Assembly (NCBI GenBank): GCA_015665415.1
Contig: JADFAE010000021.1
Location: 1-64,000, forward strand
DNA from: Roseobacter sp.
GTDB lineage: Bacteria > Pseudomonadota > Alphaproteobacteria > Rhodobacterales > Rhodobacteraceae
Reading direction: 5' to 3'
Length of the DNA stretch: 64,000 nt
Part shown: piece by piece, positions 1 through 10,249 of the stretch
Layout of the letters: every line of letters begins with the position of its first letter
How positions within the stretch are numbered: the first letter of the stretch is position 1
The notes under the pieces: model-generated
The model's input: only the letters and a program-made list of their open reading frames with translations
Database searches by the model: none
Told to the model about the DNA's origin: nothing
Translations under genes and position numbers: made by a program

Positions 1-2
1 GG

Positions 3-233
3 TCGCACAAGGGGCTGAACAATCGCGCTGAAACCAGCCATCTGCCGTTTCGAAAACGTGAACGAACGATGCAAGGGTATCGATCACCAGGAGCCTTGCA
101 AAGATTTGTCGCCGTTCATTCAGCCACCCGCAATTGCTTCTCTGTCCCGGCCCGCCGCCGCTCTGCCCTGACCATTCGTTATCACCGAATGGAAGCCTTC
201 GACGCATGGAGAACGGTAGTCGGCACTGCCTGA
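3..233 (+). mobile_element. IS6-family-like transposase, C-terminal fragment (5' part outside window)
   Basis: Frame from nt 3 reads SHKGLNNRAETSHLPFRKRERTMQGYRSPGALQRFVAVHSATRNCFSVPARRRSALTIRYHRMEAFDAWRTVVGTA*, resembling the IS6 transposase C-terminus (N-R-A-E-x-S-H-x-P-x-R-x-R-E-R-x-M ... F-x-A-V-H). Not in the ORF track because it has no start inside the window. Confidence 0.85.
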
Positions 234-310
234 ACCCAGAAGCCTCGGCGACCTTTGCTCGCTTAGGAGGTTAAAGTGACAACACCTCCTCACTGGCTTA
301 TGCAAGGAGA

Positions 311-352
311 GTGACACTTCTGCTTTGCTGATGGGTGACATTACTGCTTTGC
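311..352. repeat. Two ~18-bp direct repeats (GTGACACTTCTGCTTTGC / GTGACATTACTGCTTTGC), possible IS21-like element end remnant
   Basis: Copies at 311-328 and 335-352, 24-bp period. GTGACA..CTTTGC repeats resemble multiple terminal repeats of IS21-type elements. Confidence 0.4.
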
Positions 353-441
353 GGCTATAGATCAATACCCGGATAATCTATCTTATGTTAAAAAAATTTG
401 CGCTTTGCATCTCTCACAAAATCCTTCTTGTGAAATTTTAT

Positions 442-463
442 TAATTCGATAAAACCCGAATTA
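442..463. promoter_or_regulatory. Inverted repeat TAATTCG-N8-CGAATTA overlapping the arsR start codon; candidate ArsR operator
   Basis: Perfect 7-bp arms at 442-448 and 457-463 immediately upstream of and overlapping the ATG at 463. Confidence 0.45.
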
Positions 464-1296
464 TGGAAACAACGATTCCCCTCCGCCTGTCCATTCTTGG
501 ACATCCTCAGCGTCTCGCGGTGTTTCGGCTGCTGATGCGCCGGTTCCCCGATCATGTCCCGGCCAGCGAGATCAGCGCCGCATTGGATATCAAGCCCAGC
601 ACTTTATCGTCATATCTGTCTGCCCTGATGCAGGCGGACCTGGTGTCGCAGACACGTGCAGGAACCTGGCTGCGCTATCAGGTCAACATGAACACAACCC
701 GGGACACACTGGACTCGCTCTACCTGGATTGCTGCAGAGGACGCCCAGAAGTCTGCGCTTCCCTACCACCCCAGGCCCGGCAAAAATGCGTGCCAAGAAT
801 GGATCGGAAATTCGAAGTTCTCTTCATTTGCACCGGCAATTCCGCGCGCTCCATTTTTGCCGAGGTTCTTTTGAACGCCTTGGGTCAAGATCGCTTCAAC
901 GTCCATTCTGCCGGAACCCAGCCCCGCTCCAGCCTCAATCCGCTCGCCGTAGAAATGCTGCGCAGCAAGGGGCACGATGTGAACACCCTGCGCGCCAAGC
1001 ACATCGCGGAGTTCATCGGACCCGATGCGCCTGACTTCGACTTTGTCTTTACCGTCTGCGATCAAGCCGCCAATGAGGAATGCCCAACCTGGGAAGGCCA
1101 GCCCATCAGCGCCCATTGGGGCATGCCTGATCCGGTCAAGGCAGACGGCACCGCTGCAGAAAAGAGCCTTGCCTTCCATCATGCCTATGGGGTCCTGCTT
1201 CACCGCCTGCGAACCTTTTCCGCACTGCCAATTGCGCAGCTCGACCGAATTTCCCTGCAACGCGCCGTAGACAAGATCGCGCAAACATCTGACTAG
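463..1296 (+). CDS. ArsR-family HTH regulator fused to low-molecular-weight phosphatase-type arsenate reductase (ArsR-ArsC)
   Basis: N-terminal winged-helix ArsR-like segment ([16 protein letters not shown]...[22 protein letters not shown]); C-terminal LMW-PTP P-loop [16 protein letters not shown]. Followed by GAPDH and ArsJ. Confidence 0.9.
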   Translation: METTIPLRLSILGHPQRLAVFRLLMRRFPDHVPASEISAALDIKPSTLSSYLSALMQADLVSQTRAGTWLRYQVNMNTTRDTLDSLYLDCCRGRPEVCASLPPQARQKCVPRMDRKFEVLFICTGNSARSIFAEVLLNALGQDRFNVHSAGTQPRSSLNPLAVEMLRSKGHDVNTLRAKHIAEFIGPDAPDFDFVFTVCDQAANEECPTWEGQPISAHWGMPDPVKADGTAAEKSLAFHHAYGVLLHRLRTFSALPIAQLDRISLQRAVDKIAQTSD

Positions 1297-1304
1297 GACA
1301 TAAA

Positions 1305-2306
1305 ATGACTGTTTATGCACTGAACGGCCTGGGTCGTATGGGCAAACTTGCTTTGAAACCGCTCCTGGACAGCGGCGCTGAAATTGCCTGGATCAACGAT
1401 GCCGTCGGCGATCCTGAAATGCATGCGCATCTGCTTGAGTTTGACTCTGTCCATGGCCGCTGGGATGCCCGTTTTGCCCATGACACCGACTCCATCACCA
1501 TCAATGGTACACGCCTGCCAACCCATTGTGAAAGACGTCTGGAAGATCTGCCCTTGGACGGGGTCGATGTGGTGATCGACTGCACCGGTGTGTTCAAGAC
1601 AGAGGCCAAACTGACTCCCTATTTTGAAGCCGGGGTGAAAAAGGTTGTGGTCTCTGCCCCGGTCAAGGATGGGGATGCCGCCAATATCGTGATTGGCGTC
1701 AACGACGACATCTATGAACCCGCGCGTCACCGCATTGTCACTGCGGCGAGCTGCACCACCAATTGCCTAGCTCCAGTGGTCAAGGTCATCCACGATGCCC
1801 TTGGCATCAAGCATGGCTCCATCACCACCATTCACGACGTCACCAATACCCAGACCATCGTCGACCGACCCGCCAAGGATATGCGTCGGGCCCGTTCCGC
1901 CCTGACCAACCTGATCCCCACGACCACCGGCAGCGCCACAGCAATCACCCTGATCTACCCCGAACTTACCGGCAAGTTGAACGGTCATGCGGTGCGGGTT
2001 CCGCTGTTGAACGCTTCGATTACCGATTGTGTGTTTGAGGTTGAGCGCGAGACCACTGCCGAAGAGGTCAACGCCCTGTTCAAAGCCGCCTCCGAGGAGG
2101 GATCGCTGAAGGGCATCCTGGGCTATGAAGAACGTCCTTTGGTTTCTGCGGATTACACCAATGATCAGCGCTCCAGCATCATTGATGCGCCTTCCACCAT
2201 GGTGGTGAATGGCACGCAGGTGAAAATCTACGCCTGGTACGACAATGAGATGGGCTATGCCTATCGTCTGGTGGATGTGGCGCGCATGGTTGGGGACGAA
2301 CTGTGA
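1305..2306 (+). CDS. ArsJ-associated glyceraldehyde-3-phosphate dehydrogenase
   Basis: GAPDH active site [27 protein letters not shown]-terminus; overlaps downstream arsJ. Confidence 0.9.
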   Translation: MTVYALNGLGRMGKLALKPLLDSGAEIAWINDAVGDPEMHAHLLEFDSVHGRWDARFAHDTDSITINGTRLPTHCERRLEDLPLDGVDVVIDCTGVFKTEAKLTPYFEAGVKKVVVSAPVKDGDAANIVIGVNDDIYEPARHRIVTAASCTTNCLAPVVKVIHDALGIKHGSITTIHDVTNTQTIVDRPAKDMRRARSALTNLIPTTTGSATAITLIYPELTGKLNGHAVRVPLLNASITDCVFEVERETTAEEVNALFKAASEEGSLKGILGYEERPLVSADYTNDQRSSIIDAPSTMVVNGTQVKIYAWYDNEMGYAYRLVDVARMVGDEL

Positions 2307-3568
2307 CACATCAAAACGGTATGGCGGCCTATATCGCGGTCACCGTCTCCTATTGGGCCTTCATGCTGACGGATGGGGCGCTGCGCATGCTGGTGCTCTT
2401 GCACTTTCACACCCTTGGGTTTTCGCCGGTTCAGCTGGCCTATCTCTTTGTGCTTTATGAGATAGCAGGCATGGCCACCAACCTCTCGGCAGGCTGGATC
2501 GCAGCGCGCTTTGGCCTGACCTCAACCCTCTACGCAGGGCTCGGTTTGCAGGTTGTTGCCCTGCTCGCGCTGACACAGCTGGATCCGGGCTGGCAAATCG
2601 GGGCTTCGGTGAGTTTTGTCATGCTGGTGCAGGGGCTGTCGGGCGTGGCCAAGGATCTGGCCAAGATGTCCTCCAAATCAGCCGTCAAGCTGCTGGCCCC
2701 GGCTGAGGGCGACGGGTTGTTTCGCTGGGTTGCCCTGCTGACGGGCTCCAAGAACGCGGTCAAAGGCCTGGGCTTTCTGCTGGGGGCTGCCCTGCTGGCA
2801 ACTGCCGGGTTCACCATCGCCGTTCTTGGCATGGCCGCGATCTTGGCGCTGGTCCTTAGCGCGGTTTTGCTGGCCATGCCCAAGGGACTGCCAACCGGTC
2901 GCAAGGGGGCCAGGTTTTCCGAGCTCTTCTCCAAATCGCCCAATGTCAACTGGCTCTCGGGCGCACGCGTATTTTTGTTTGGAGCCCGCGACATCTGGTT
3001 TGTCGTCGGCATTCCGGTCTATTTCTACGCCGTCTTCTCGGACGGCAGCGAAGCGGGAAATCGCACGGCCTTTTTCCTGATTGGCAGCTTCATGGCGATC
3101 TGGACCATCTTTTATGGAGCCATACAGGCCGCCTCCCCCCGTATCCTGCGGGCCGCCACGCGCAGCCAGTCTGACCTGATCCTGGCCACACGCAACTGGG
3201 CCGCCCTATTGACGGCTGTGCCGGCACTCTTGACCGCCGCCGTCCTGCTCAGCGATGCGCCCGCGCCCTGGTTGACCGTGACTTTGATCATCGGGCTCTT
3301 GATCTTTGGCGCCATCTTTGCGGTCAATTCCTCGCTGCATTCCTTTTTGATCCTGGCCTTCACCAAGGCAGAGCGCGTCACCATGGATGTCGGTTTTTAC
3401 TATATGGCCAATGCGGCGGGACGGCTGACAGGAACGGTGCTGTCCGGGTTCAGCTATCAACTGGGCGGGCTGGCGGCCTGTCTTGGCACCGCCACTGCGA
3501 TGCTGGTGCTGAGCGCGCTGGCCGCCAGCCGGTTGCACTCCGATACAGTCGACCCGCAAGATGCGTAA
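2303..3568 (+). CDS. arsJ: ArsJ organoarsenical efflux MFS transporter
   Basis: Polytopic MFS protein starting GTGA-overlapped with the GAPDH stop; arsR/arsC-GAPDH-arsJ order. Confidence 0.88.
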   Translation: MTHQNGMAAYIAVTVSYWAFMLTDGALRMLVLLHFHTLGFSPVQLAYLFVLYEIAGMATNLSAGWIAARFGLTSTLYAGLGLQVVALLALTQLDPGWQIGASVSFVMLVQGLSGVAKDLAKMSSKSAVKLLAPAEGDGLFRWVALLTGSKNAVKGLGFLLGAALLATAGFTIAVLGMAAILALVLSAVLLAMPKGLPTGRKGARFSELFSKSPNVNWLSGARVFLFGARDIWFVVGIPVYFYAVFSDGSEAGNRTAFFLIGSFMAIWTIFYGAIQAASPRILRAATRSQSDLILATRNWAALLTAVPALLTAAVLLSDAPAPWLTVTLIIGLLIFGAIFAVNSSLHSFLILAFTKAERVTMDVGFYYMANAAGRLTGTVLSGFSYQLGGLAACLGTATAMLVLSALAASRLHSDTVDPQDA

Positions 3569-3698
3569 AATCTTTTCACCCCAATCTCGGGGTTCTCCCT
3601 GCAAATCAAAAACGGACTTGTGTTCAAGAGGCGAGACGGCCACCACGTTGTATAAATGAAACAGAACCGCCAGCACGACCAAGCAGAAGGGAGAAAAC

Positions 3699-4088
3699 AT
3701 GAGCAGTTTTGACGAGGATCTATTCCTGCAAGGATTGGAACAACGCAAGGCCACATTGGGGGCCGAATATGTCGAAAAGAACCTGGCCGCATCAGATGAT
3801 TTCACCCGCCCATTTCAGGAAGCGATGACCGCTTGGTGTTGGGGCTTTGGCTGGGGCGATGATGTCATTGATGCCAAAACCCGCTCGATGATGAATCTGT
3901 CGATGATCGGGGCCTTGGGCAAAATGACCGAATGGGAGCTGCACTGCCGGGGGGCCATCAACAACGGTGTCACCAAGGAAGAGATCCGCGCCATCATCCA
4001 TGTCATTGGCATTTATTGCGGTGTCCCGCAGGCTTTGGAGTGCTTTCGCGCCGCCCGCAAGGTGCTGGACGAGGCCTCTGCCGACTGA
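3699..4088 (+). CDS. Carboxymuconolactone decarboxylase family protein
   Basis: Small CMD-like protein: MTEWELHCRGAINNGVTKEEIRAIIHVIGIYCGVPQALECFRAARKVL. Confidence 0.85.
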   Translation: MSSFDEDLFLQGLEQRKATLGAEYVEKNLAASDDFTRPFQEAMTAWCWGFGWGDDVIDAKTRSMMNLSMIGALGKMTEWELHCRGAINNGVTKEEIRAIIHVIGIYCGVPQALECFRAARKVLDEASAD

Positions 4089-4115
4089 CCCACCCCGCGC
4101 GAATAAATTTATGAT

Positions 4116-4139
4116 GCCGCTGGCGGATCAGCCAGCGGC
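4116..4139. terminator. Hairpin GCCGCTGGC-GGATCA-GCCAGCGGC between convergent genes
   Basis: Perfect 9-bp stem, 6-nt loop, in the convergent intergenic gap; only weak T-tracts. Confidence 0.45.
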
Positions 4140-4158
4140 TGCCTCTTGAACATATCGG

Positions 4159-5367
4159 TCAATGCAGCGAGGCAACCGCCTGTCCGATACGTGCCAGCGC
4201 CTCGATCAGCTCTTCTTCTGAGGTGGCATAGGAAATACGGAAATAGGGAGACAGGCCAAAGGCGCGCCCAGGGACAACCGCAACATTGTGGAACTCCAGC
4301 ACATAGCGACAAAAATCCGCGTCACTCTCGATCACCGTACCATCAGGGCAACGCCGCCCCAACACACCTGCGCAATTTGCAAAGGTATAAAAAGCTCCTT
4401 CGGGACGGGGACAACTGATGCCGTCAATGGCATTGAGCCCCGCCACCACCAGATCCCGACGGCGCTGAAACCCTGCCAATCGTGTCTGCAGGACATCCTG
4501 AGGACCATTCAACGCGGCCTGCGCTGCCGCCTGCGATACCGATGACGCGCAAGAGGTCGACTGCCCCTGGATCACCGCCATGGCAGAGATCAATTCTGCC
4601 GGACCAGCCCCGTAGCCAATGCGCCAACCGGTCATGGCATAGGCTTTGGACACCCCGTTGATGGTGAGGCAGCGCGATTTCAATCGCGGCTCCACCGCCG
4701 CTGGCGTTGCAAAATCAAACCCGTCATAAACAATATGCTCATACATGTCGTCTGCCATCACCCAGACATCCGGATATTGCAGCAGCAGCTCTAGCAGCGG
4801 CGCGTACTGCGCAGCCCCGTAGGCTGCACCCGACGGATTGGAGGGGGAATTGAACAGCACCCAGCGCGTGCGAGGGCTCAGGGCGGCCTGCAACTGCGCG
4901 GGTAACATGCGAAAACCGGTCTCAGCCCCGCAGGGCACCAGCACCGGCGTGCCACCTGCCAGCGCGATGATATCAACATATGAGGCCCAATAAGGAGCCG
5001 GAACAATCACCTCGTCACCCGGCTCAAGACTGGCCATGAAGGCGTTATAAATCAACTGCTTGGCCCCTGCTGAGACCAGAATTTCATCAGCCGTAAAATC
5101 CAAACCGTGGTCGCGCTGGAACTTTGCCTTGATCGCCTGTTTCAGCTCCGGCGTACCGGTCAGGGCGGTGTATTTGGTCTCCCCCGCCCAGATCGCATCA
5201 ACTGCCGCCTGTTTGATATGGTCCGGCGTGTCAAAATCCGGCTCCCCTGCCCCCAGGACAATCACCGGCCGCCCCTGTTGTTTGAGCTGCGCCGCGCGGG
5301 CCCCAATCTGCAGGATCTCCGAAACTTCGATCGCATTGATGCGGCTGGCTTTGCGAAATTCACTCAT
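4159..5367 (-). CDS. PLP-dependent aminotransferase (aspartate aminotransferase-like, class I/II)
   Basis: FNSPSNPSGAAYG, TINGVSKAYAMTGWRIGYG (PLP lysine motif). Internal Met (MSEFRKASRINAIEVSE) at 5367 preferred over 5427. Confidence 0.88.
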   Translation of the reverse strand: MSEFRKASRINAIEVSEILQIGARAAQLKQQGRPVIVLGAGEPDFDTPDHIKQAAVDAIWAGETKYTALTGTPELKQAIKAKFQRDHGLDFTADEILVSAGAKQLIYNAFMASLEPGDEVIVPAPYWASYVDIIALAGGTPVLVPCGAETGFRMLPAQLQAALSPRTRWVLFNSPSNPSGAAYGAAQYAPLLELLLQYPDVWVMADDMYEHIVYDGFDFATPAAVEPRLKSRCLTINGVSKAYAMTGWRIGYGAGPAELISAMAVIQGQSTSCASSVSQAAAQAALNGPQDVLQTRLAGFQRRRDLVVAGLNAIDGISCPRPEGAFYTFANCAGVLGRRCPDGTVIESDADFCRYVLEFHNVAVVPGRAFGLSPYFRISYATSEEELIEALARIGQAVASLH

Positions 5368-5511
5368 GTCGGTCTCCCTGGTTCTGGCGCGACGACACCT
5401 GGCAACAGGCCGCACGGCGCGCCACAAAACTAGGCCGGTTCACAGATGCAGAAAATCGCCAGTTTGGATCACACTCATTCCAAACTCTCATGTGGCTGGC
5501 CAATGCCGGTG

Positions 5512-6399
5512 TCATTCCGGCTTGCGACGCAGCTGTCGTGTGATCCAGGTCTTGAATTTTTGCATCGGATCGGACACGGGCCCATGCGGGTGCACCAGAT
5601 AATAACGCTTATGCGATCGCAGTCCCGGACCAGGCAATTGTTTCAACGCCCCAGAGCTGAGCTCACCGGTCACCATGTCAAAGGGCACAATAGCGGCCCC
5701 CAGCCCCGCAACCGCGGCGCCAATCACCATCGAGTATTGATCGAAATAGCGCCCATCCTGGCGCGGCTGTCCCTGAATACCTGCCTCGCGAAACCAATTG
5801 CCCCAGGCATCGCTGCGACTGTCCAGATGCACCAAGGGGACTTTGGGCAAGGTTTCAGGCTGCGCCAACCTATGAGCGGCAAAAAATTCCGGAGCCGCCA
5901 CAGGCACCATCTGCTCGCCAAACAGCACAACCATACGCGCGCCCGGCCAGTTGTCAGATCCGTAGTGGATCGCCAGATCAAAGGGTTCGCGCGCAAAATC
6001 AAAAGGCTCCAACCGGGTCGAAAGACTGAGCTCAATCTCTGGGTGCCGATCAAAGAAATCTGGCAGGCGCGGGATCAGCCAGCGGTTGGCAAAGGTCGGC
6101 AATACCGCAATGCGCAGGGCACTGCGCCCCGCTCCGGCAGCCACGGCCTTTTGCAAGCTGCTGCGCAAGCCCCCAAGATCCTGCGCCAGATCCTGCGCCA
6201 GACCGGCCCCAGCCGCCGTCAGAACAACACCGCGCCCCACCCGTTGAAACAGCTCAAAGCCGAGATCAACCTCCAGCTCCTTGACCTTCTTGCTGACAGC
6301 ACTTTGGGTCAGGCCAATTTCTTCCCCGGCTGCGGTAAAGCTCTGGTGACGTGCCGCCGCTTCAAAGCAGCGCAGATGGGTCAAGCTGGGCAAGCGCAT
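5512..6399 (-). CDS. LysR-family transcriptional regulator (GcvA-like)
   Basis: N-terminal HTH LRCFEAAARHQSFTAAGEEIGLTQSAVSKKVKELEVDLG; start MRLPSLTHLRCFE at 6399 abuts the stop of the next gene. Confidence 0.85.
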   Translation of the reverse strand: MRLPSLTHLRCFEAAARHQSFTAAGEEIGLTQSAVSKKVKELEVDLGFELFQRVGRGVVLTAAGAGLAQDLAQDLGGLRSSLQKAVAAGAGRSALRIAVLPTFANRWLIPRLPDFFDRHPEIELSLSTRLEPFDFAREPFDLAIHYGSDNWPGARMVVLFGEQMVPVAAPEFFAAHRLAQPETLPKVPLVHLDSRSDAWGNWFREAGIQGQPRQDGRYFDQYSMVIGAAVAGLGAAIVPFDMVTGELSSGALKQLPGPGLRSHKRYYLVHPHGPVSDPMQKFKTWITRQLRRKPE

Positions 6400-6400
6400 C

Positions 6401-7309
6401 TCAACTCCCCTCCTGGGTCTGGTCCTGGGCAATCTGGTCAAGCAACCAGTTGCGGAATTGGATCAAAGGATAGTCATCGGCATATTCTGGCGGCCAAACC
6501 AGAAAGTACTCCCCCAGGGTGACCGGTGCGTCTTGGATGGCCAAACACAGACGCCCCGCCGCAATTTCAGCTTCGGCCAGAAAGGTTGGCAGCAGGGCAA
6601 TCCCCAACCCATGTACCGCCGCCTGCGTCATGGCAGAGGATTGATCAAACAACATGCCCTGCAATCGCTCAGTCGCGACATCATGCAGGGCAAACCACTG
6701 CTCCCAACTGTCGGGATGAGTTTCCAGATGCAACAAAGGATAGTCCAGCAAGGCCGCTGGACTGCCGAGGGTGCCTTGCAGCATGCCCGGCGCACAAACC
6801 GGTAACACATGCTTCGGCATCAAGGGCAAGTAGTCAACACCGGGCCAATCCCGGCTGCCATAGTGAATCGCTGCCTGCGCGGTGCCCGCGTCAAAACTGA
6901 AGGGAAGGTTATGGGTCTGCAGATTGACGGTGATACCCGGGTGTTTGCCGACAAAGTCCTTCAAACGCGGTGCCAGCCAATGCAGCCCAAAGGACGCCAG
7001 AATTGACAGGTTGAGGCTGCCGCCATCGGGATTTGCCCGCAGCTTGATCGAGGCCTGCGCCAATCGAGACAGGATGGCACGCGCTTCCTTGGCAAAATTC
7101 GCCCCCGCCGGTGTGAGCTGCATACGCATCTGATCACGGGCGATCAGATCAACCTCCATCTGTTGCTCCAATTGCTTGAGCTGGCGACTGATTGCACTTT
7201 GGGTCAAATTCAGATCCCCCGCAGCAGCCGAAGCACTGCCCAGCCGGTCCACCGCTTCCAAGGCGAGGAGAGAGGGAATCGATGGCAAGAAGCGACGTGG
7301 AGCAATCAT
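6401..7309 (-). CDS. LysR-family transcriptional regulator
   Basis: HTH LGSASAAAGDLNLTQSAISRQLKQLEQQM; tandem with the previous LysR. Confidence 0.85.
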   Translation of the reverse strand: MIAPRRFLPSIPSLLALEAVDRLGSASAAAGDLNLTQSAISRQLKQLEQQMEVDLIARDQMRMQLTPAGANFAKEARAILSRLAQASIKLRANPDGGSLNLSILASFGLHWLAPRLKDFVGKHPGITVNLQTHNLPFSFDAGTAQAAIHYGSRDWPGVDYLPLMPKHVLPVCAPGMLQGTLGSPAALLDYPLLHLETHPDSWEQWFALHDVATERLQGMLFDQSSAMTQAAVHGLGIALLPTFLAEAEIAAGRLCLAIQDAPVTLGEYFLVWPPEYADDYPLIQFRNWLLDQIAQDQTQEGS

Positions 7310-7452
7310 ATGACTTTACCTCATGCCTTTCGGATTTAGTTTCAAGTGCAATTTGCTCGATACCATGAAAATCATGGGGAAACACCATGAACTCGGCAGC
7401 GAAGACTTGCTGCAGGCTCATGGCTTTGACACTACCCTGAAAGGATGACCCG

Positions 7453-8955
7453 ATGCAGCATTCCCAAATCCTGACCGCCGCAGGTTTTACCCAAGACGAG
7501 CTGACCCGCGGCTCTCTCATTGTGACCACGCCCGTTGATGGCAGCGTAATCGCCCAACTTGCCACCCACAGCACGGGCGAAGCAGAGGCCCAAATCTCCA
7601 GTGCCAAGGCCGCCTTCAAATCCTGGCGTACCGTGCCCGCACCCCGTCGCGGTGAGCTGGTGCGCCTGCTCGGCGAGGCGCTGCGCCGGGAAAAAGAGAA
7701 CCTGGGACGCCTGGTGACACTGGAATGTGGCAAGATCTACCAGGAGGGCCTTGGCGAAGTTCAGGAGATGATCGACATCTGCGATTTTGCCGTTGGCTTG
7801 TCACGGCAGCTCTATGGTCTGACCATCGCATCGGAACGCCCCGGCCACGCCATGCGCGAGACCTGGCACCCAATGGGGACATGCGGCATCATCACCGCCT
7901 TCAACTTTCCGGTTGCCCCCTGGTGCTGGAACGCTGCCCTCGCACTAGTCTGTGGTGATCCGGTAATCTGGAAACCCTCCGAAAAGACCCCCCTCACTGC
8001 CCTCGCAGTGCAAAAGATCTGTGACCGGGTCACAACCGAATTTGGTGCGGATGCCCCCGATGGCCTGATCCAGACCCTGATCGGCGAACGCGATCTTGGC
8101 GAGATCCTGACCGCCTCCAACGATGTGGCGCTGATTTCCGCCACCGGATCGGTGCCCATGGGCAAGGCCGTGGCAGCAGATATGTCGCAACGCCTGGGCC
8201 GCACCATTCTGGAGCTGGGCGGCAACAATGCCATGATCGTTGCCCCCTCTGCCGATTTGGAAATGGCCCTGCGCGCCATCGTGTTTTCTGCGGTTGGCAC
8301 CGCCGGTCAGCGCTGCACCACCCTGCGCCGCCTGATCGTGCATTCCGATATCTATGACGCGCTGATCCCCCGTTTGATCAAGGCCTATGAGGGACTGCCG
8401 ATTGGCGACCCTCTGGCGGACGGCAGCCTGGTCGGCCCCTTGATCGACAGATCTGCGCTGGATGCAATGGACAGCGCCCTGATCCAGGCTCTGGCTGAGG
8501 GCGGCAGGGTGCACGGCGGCGGTCAGGCCCTCGGCGACAGCCATGGCGCCGCCGCCTATGCCCATCCGGCCATCGTCGAGATGCCCGCCCAAAGCGCGAT
8601 CATGCACAGCGAGACCTTTGCTCCGATCCTCTATGTGGTGAAATACGAAGATCTGGATCAGGCGATCGAGCTGCAAAACGCCGTACCCCAGGGGCTCAGC
8701 TCCTGTATCTTTTCCACCGATCTGCGGGAAACCGAATATTTCCTCTCGGCAGCGGGATCCGATTGCGGTATCGCCAATGTCAACATCGGCCCATCGGGTG
8801 CCGAAATCGGCGGGGCCTTTGGCGGCGAAAAGGAGACCGGTGGCGGTCGCGAAAGCGGCTCGGACGCCTGGAAGGGCTACATGCGCCGTCAAACCAATAC
8901 CGTGAACTACTCGCGGGAGCTGCCGCTAGCACAGGGAATCAAATTTGACATCTGA
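7453..8955 (+). CDS. Aldehyde dehydrogenase, antiquitin-like (ALDH7; likely piperideine-6-carboxylate/aminoadipate semialdehyde dehydrogenase, AmaB-like)
   Basis: ALDH motifs LELGGNNAMIV, GQRCTTLRRL, ETFAPILYV; long conserved Rossmann region; paired with an FAD amine oxidoreductase. Confidence 0.85.
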   Translation: MQHSQILTAAGFTQDELTRGSLIVTTPVDGSVIAQLATHSTGEAEAQISSAKAAFKSWRTVPAPRRGELVRLLGEALRREKENLGRLVTLECGKIYQEGLGEVQEMIDICDFAVGLSRQLYGLTIASERPGHAMRETWHPMGTCGIITAFNFPVAPWCWNAALALVCGDPVIWKPSEKTPLTALAVQKICDRVTTEFGADAPDGLIQTLIGERDLGEILTASNDVALISATGSVPMGKAVAADMSQRLGRTILELGGNNAMIVAPSADLEMALRAIVFSAVGTAGQRCTTLRRLIVHSDIYDALIPRLIKAYEGLPIGDPLADGSLVGPLIDRSALDAMDSALIQALAEGGRVHGGGQALGDSHGAAAYAHPAIVEMPAQSAIMHSETFAPILYVVKYEDLDQAIELQNAVPQGLSSCIFSTDLRETEYFLSAAGSDCGIANVNIGPSGAEIGGAFGGEKETGGGRESGSDAWKGYMRRQTNTVNYSRELPLAQGIKFDI

Positions 8956-10216
8956 TCTGGCCTCCAGCCTCTGGCACAAAACCTGCCAGGAACACTCATC
9001 CTCCTCGGCTTTGACCGGGGAGGTGACGGCCGATCTGGCGGTGATTGGCGGCGGTTACACGGGCTGCGCTGCGGCCCTAAAGGCCGCCGAACTGGGGGCC
9101 TCCGTCCGCTTGGTCGAGGCCGAGTGTTTTGGTCACGGCGGTTCAGGACGCAATGTCGGTCTGAGCAACGCCGGGCTGTGGCTGCCCCCAGAAGAGATCA
9201 ATGCCCGCCTTGGCCCCAAGGCGGGGAGGCGTCTGTCGCAAATTCTGGGAGAGGCACCAGATCTGGTCTATGGCTTGATCGAGACCCATGGCATCAAATG
9301 TGAGCCAGTCCGCAATGGCACCCTGCACTGCGCCCATGCCCCCGCTGGCCTGAAAGATCTGCAAAACCGTGCCAAACAATTGCAGGCCATTGGCGCGCCG
9401 GTTGTGTTGCTGAACCAAGAAGACGCCCGCGCGCGGGTGGGCTCTGATGCGATATATGGCGCATTGTTTGACCCACGCGCGGGAACCATCCAGCCCCTGG
9501 CCTATGCCTGTGGTCTCGCCCGGGCCGCCATAGACGCCGGTGCGCATCTCCACGATCAAAGCCCTGCCACCAAGATCAGCAGAACCGGTGACATCTGGCA
9601 GGTGGAAACGCCCAAGGGCCTGATCCGCGCCAAGCAGCTGATCATGGCCACCAATGGCTATGCCCGCCCCATGCAGGGATATGACATCCCCACGATAGTA
9701 CCGGTACATTATTTTCAGGGGGCCACAGCGCCACTCTCAACAGAGCTGCGTCAGGTGCTGCTGCCCGGTTTGGAAGGCTGTTGGGATTCTGCTATGGTCA
9801 TGTCCTCCTGGCGCATGGACCAGGCAGGCCGATTGGTGATCGGCGCGATGGGGGCACTGGATCACTTTGGCAGCTCCATTCACAAAGACTGGCTGTCGCG
9901 CAAACTGGCCAATTTATTTCCCGCATTGGCCGGAATTGAGATGGAAAGCCTGTGGTTTGGCCGCATCGCCATGACACGTGAGTATCTGCCAAAAATTCAA
10001 CGCCTGCAAAATGGCTATGTCAGTTTTGGCTATTCCGGACGCGGTATCGGGCCAGGAACGGTTTTTGGCCTGCGCATGGCCGAGGCCTTGATCACGGGCG
10101 ATGAGAGCGTTTTGCCCCTGCCCGTCAGCGCCAATCACACGCTGCCCTTTGCCGGGCTTCGGGGTGCCTATTACGAAACCGGCGCGACACTCACCCATTT
10201 TGTCAGCGACAGGTAA
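8945..10216 (+). CDS. FAD-dependent oxidoreductase (DAO family; possible L-pipecolate oxidase, AmaA-like)
   Basis: Dinucleotide-binding motif LAVIGGGYTGCAAALKAAELGASVRLVEAE; overlaps upstream ALDH stop (TTG start). Confidence 0.8.
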   Translation: MTSDLASSLWHKTCQEHSSSSALTGEVTADLAVIGGGYTGCAAALKAAELGASVRLVEAECFGHGGSGRNVGLSNAGLWLPPEEINARLGPKAGRRLSQILGEAPDLVYGLIETHGIKCEPVRNGTLHCAHAPAGLKDLQNRAKQLQAIGAPVVLLNQEDARARVGSDAIYGALFDPRAGTIQPLAYACGLARAAIDAGAHLHDQSPATKISRTGDIWQVETPKGLIRAKQLIMATNGYARPMQGYDIPTIVPVHYFQGATAPLSTELRQVLLPGLEGCWDSAMVMSSWRMDQAGRLVIGAMGALDHFGSSIHKDWLSRKLANLFPALAGIEMESLWFGRIAMTREYLPKIQRLQNGYVSFGYSGRGIGPGTVFGLRMAEALITGDESVLPLPVSANHTLPFAGLRGAYYETGATLTHFVSDR

Positions 10217-10220
10217 AACA

Positions 10221-10241
10221 GGCGGGTCACGGAGACCCGCC
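10221..10241 (-). terminator. Hairpin GGCGGGTC-ACGGA-GACCCGCC followed on the minus strand by TGTTTTA; likely znuA terminator
   Basis: Perfect 8-bp stem downstream of znuA. Confidence 0.55.
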
Positions 10242-10249
10242 CAAACAGC

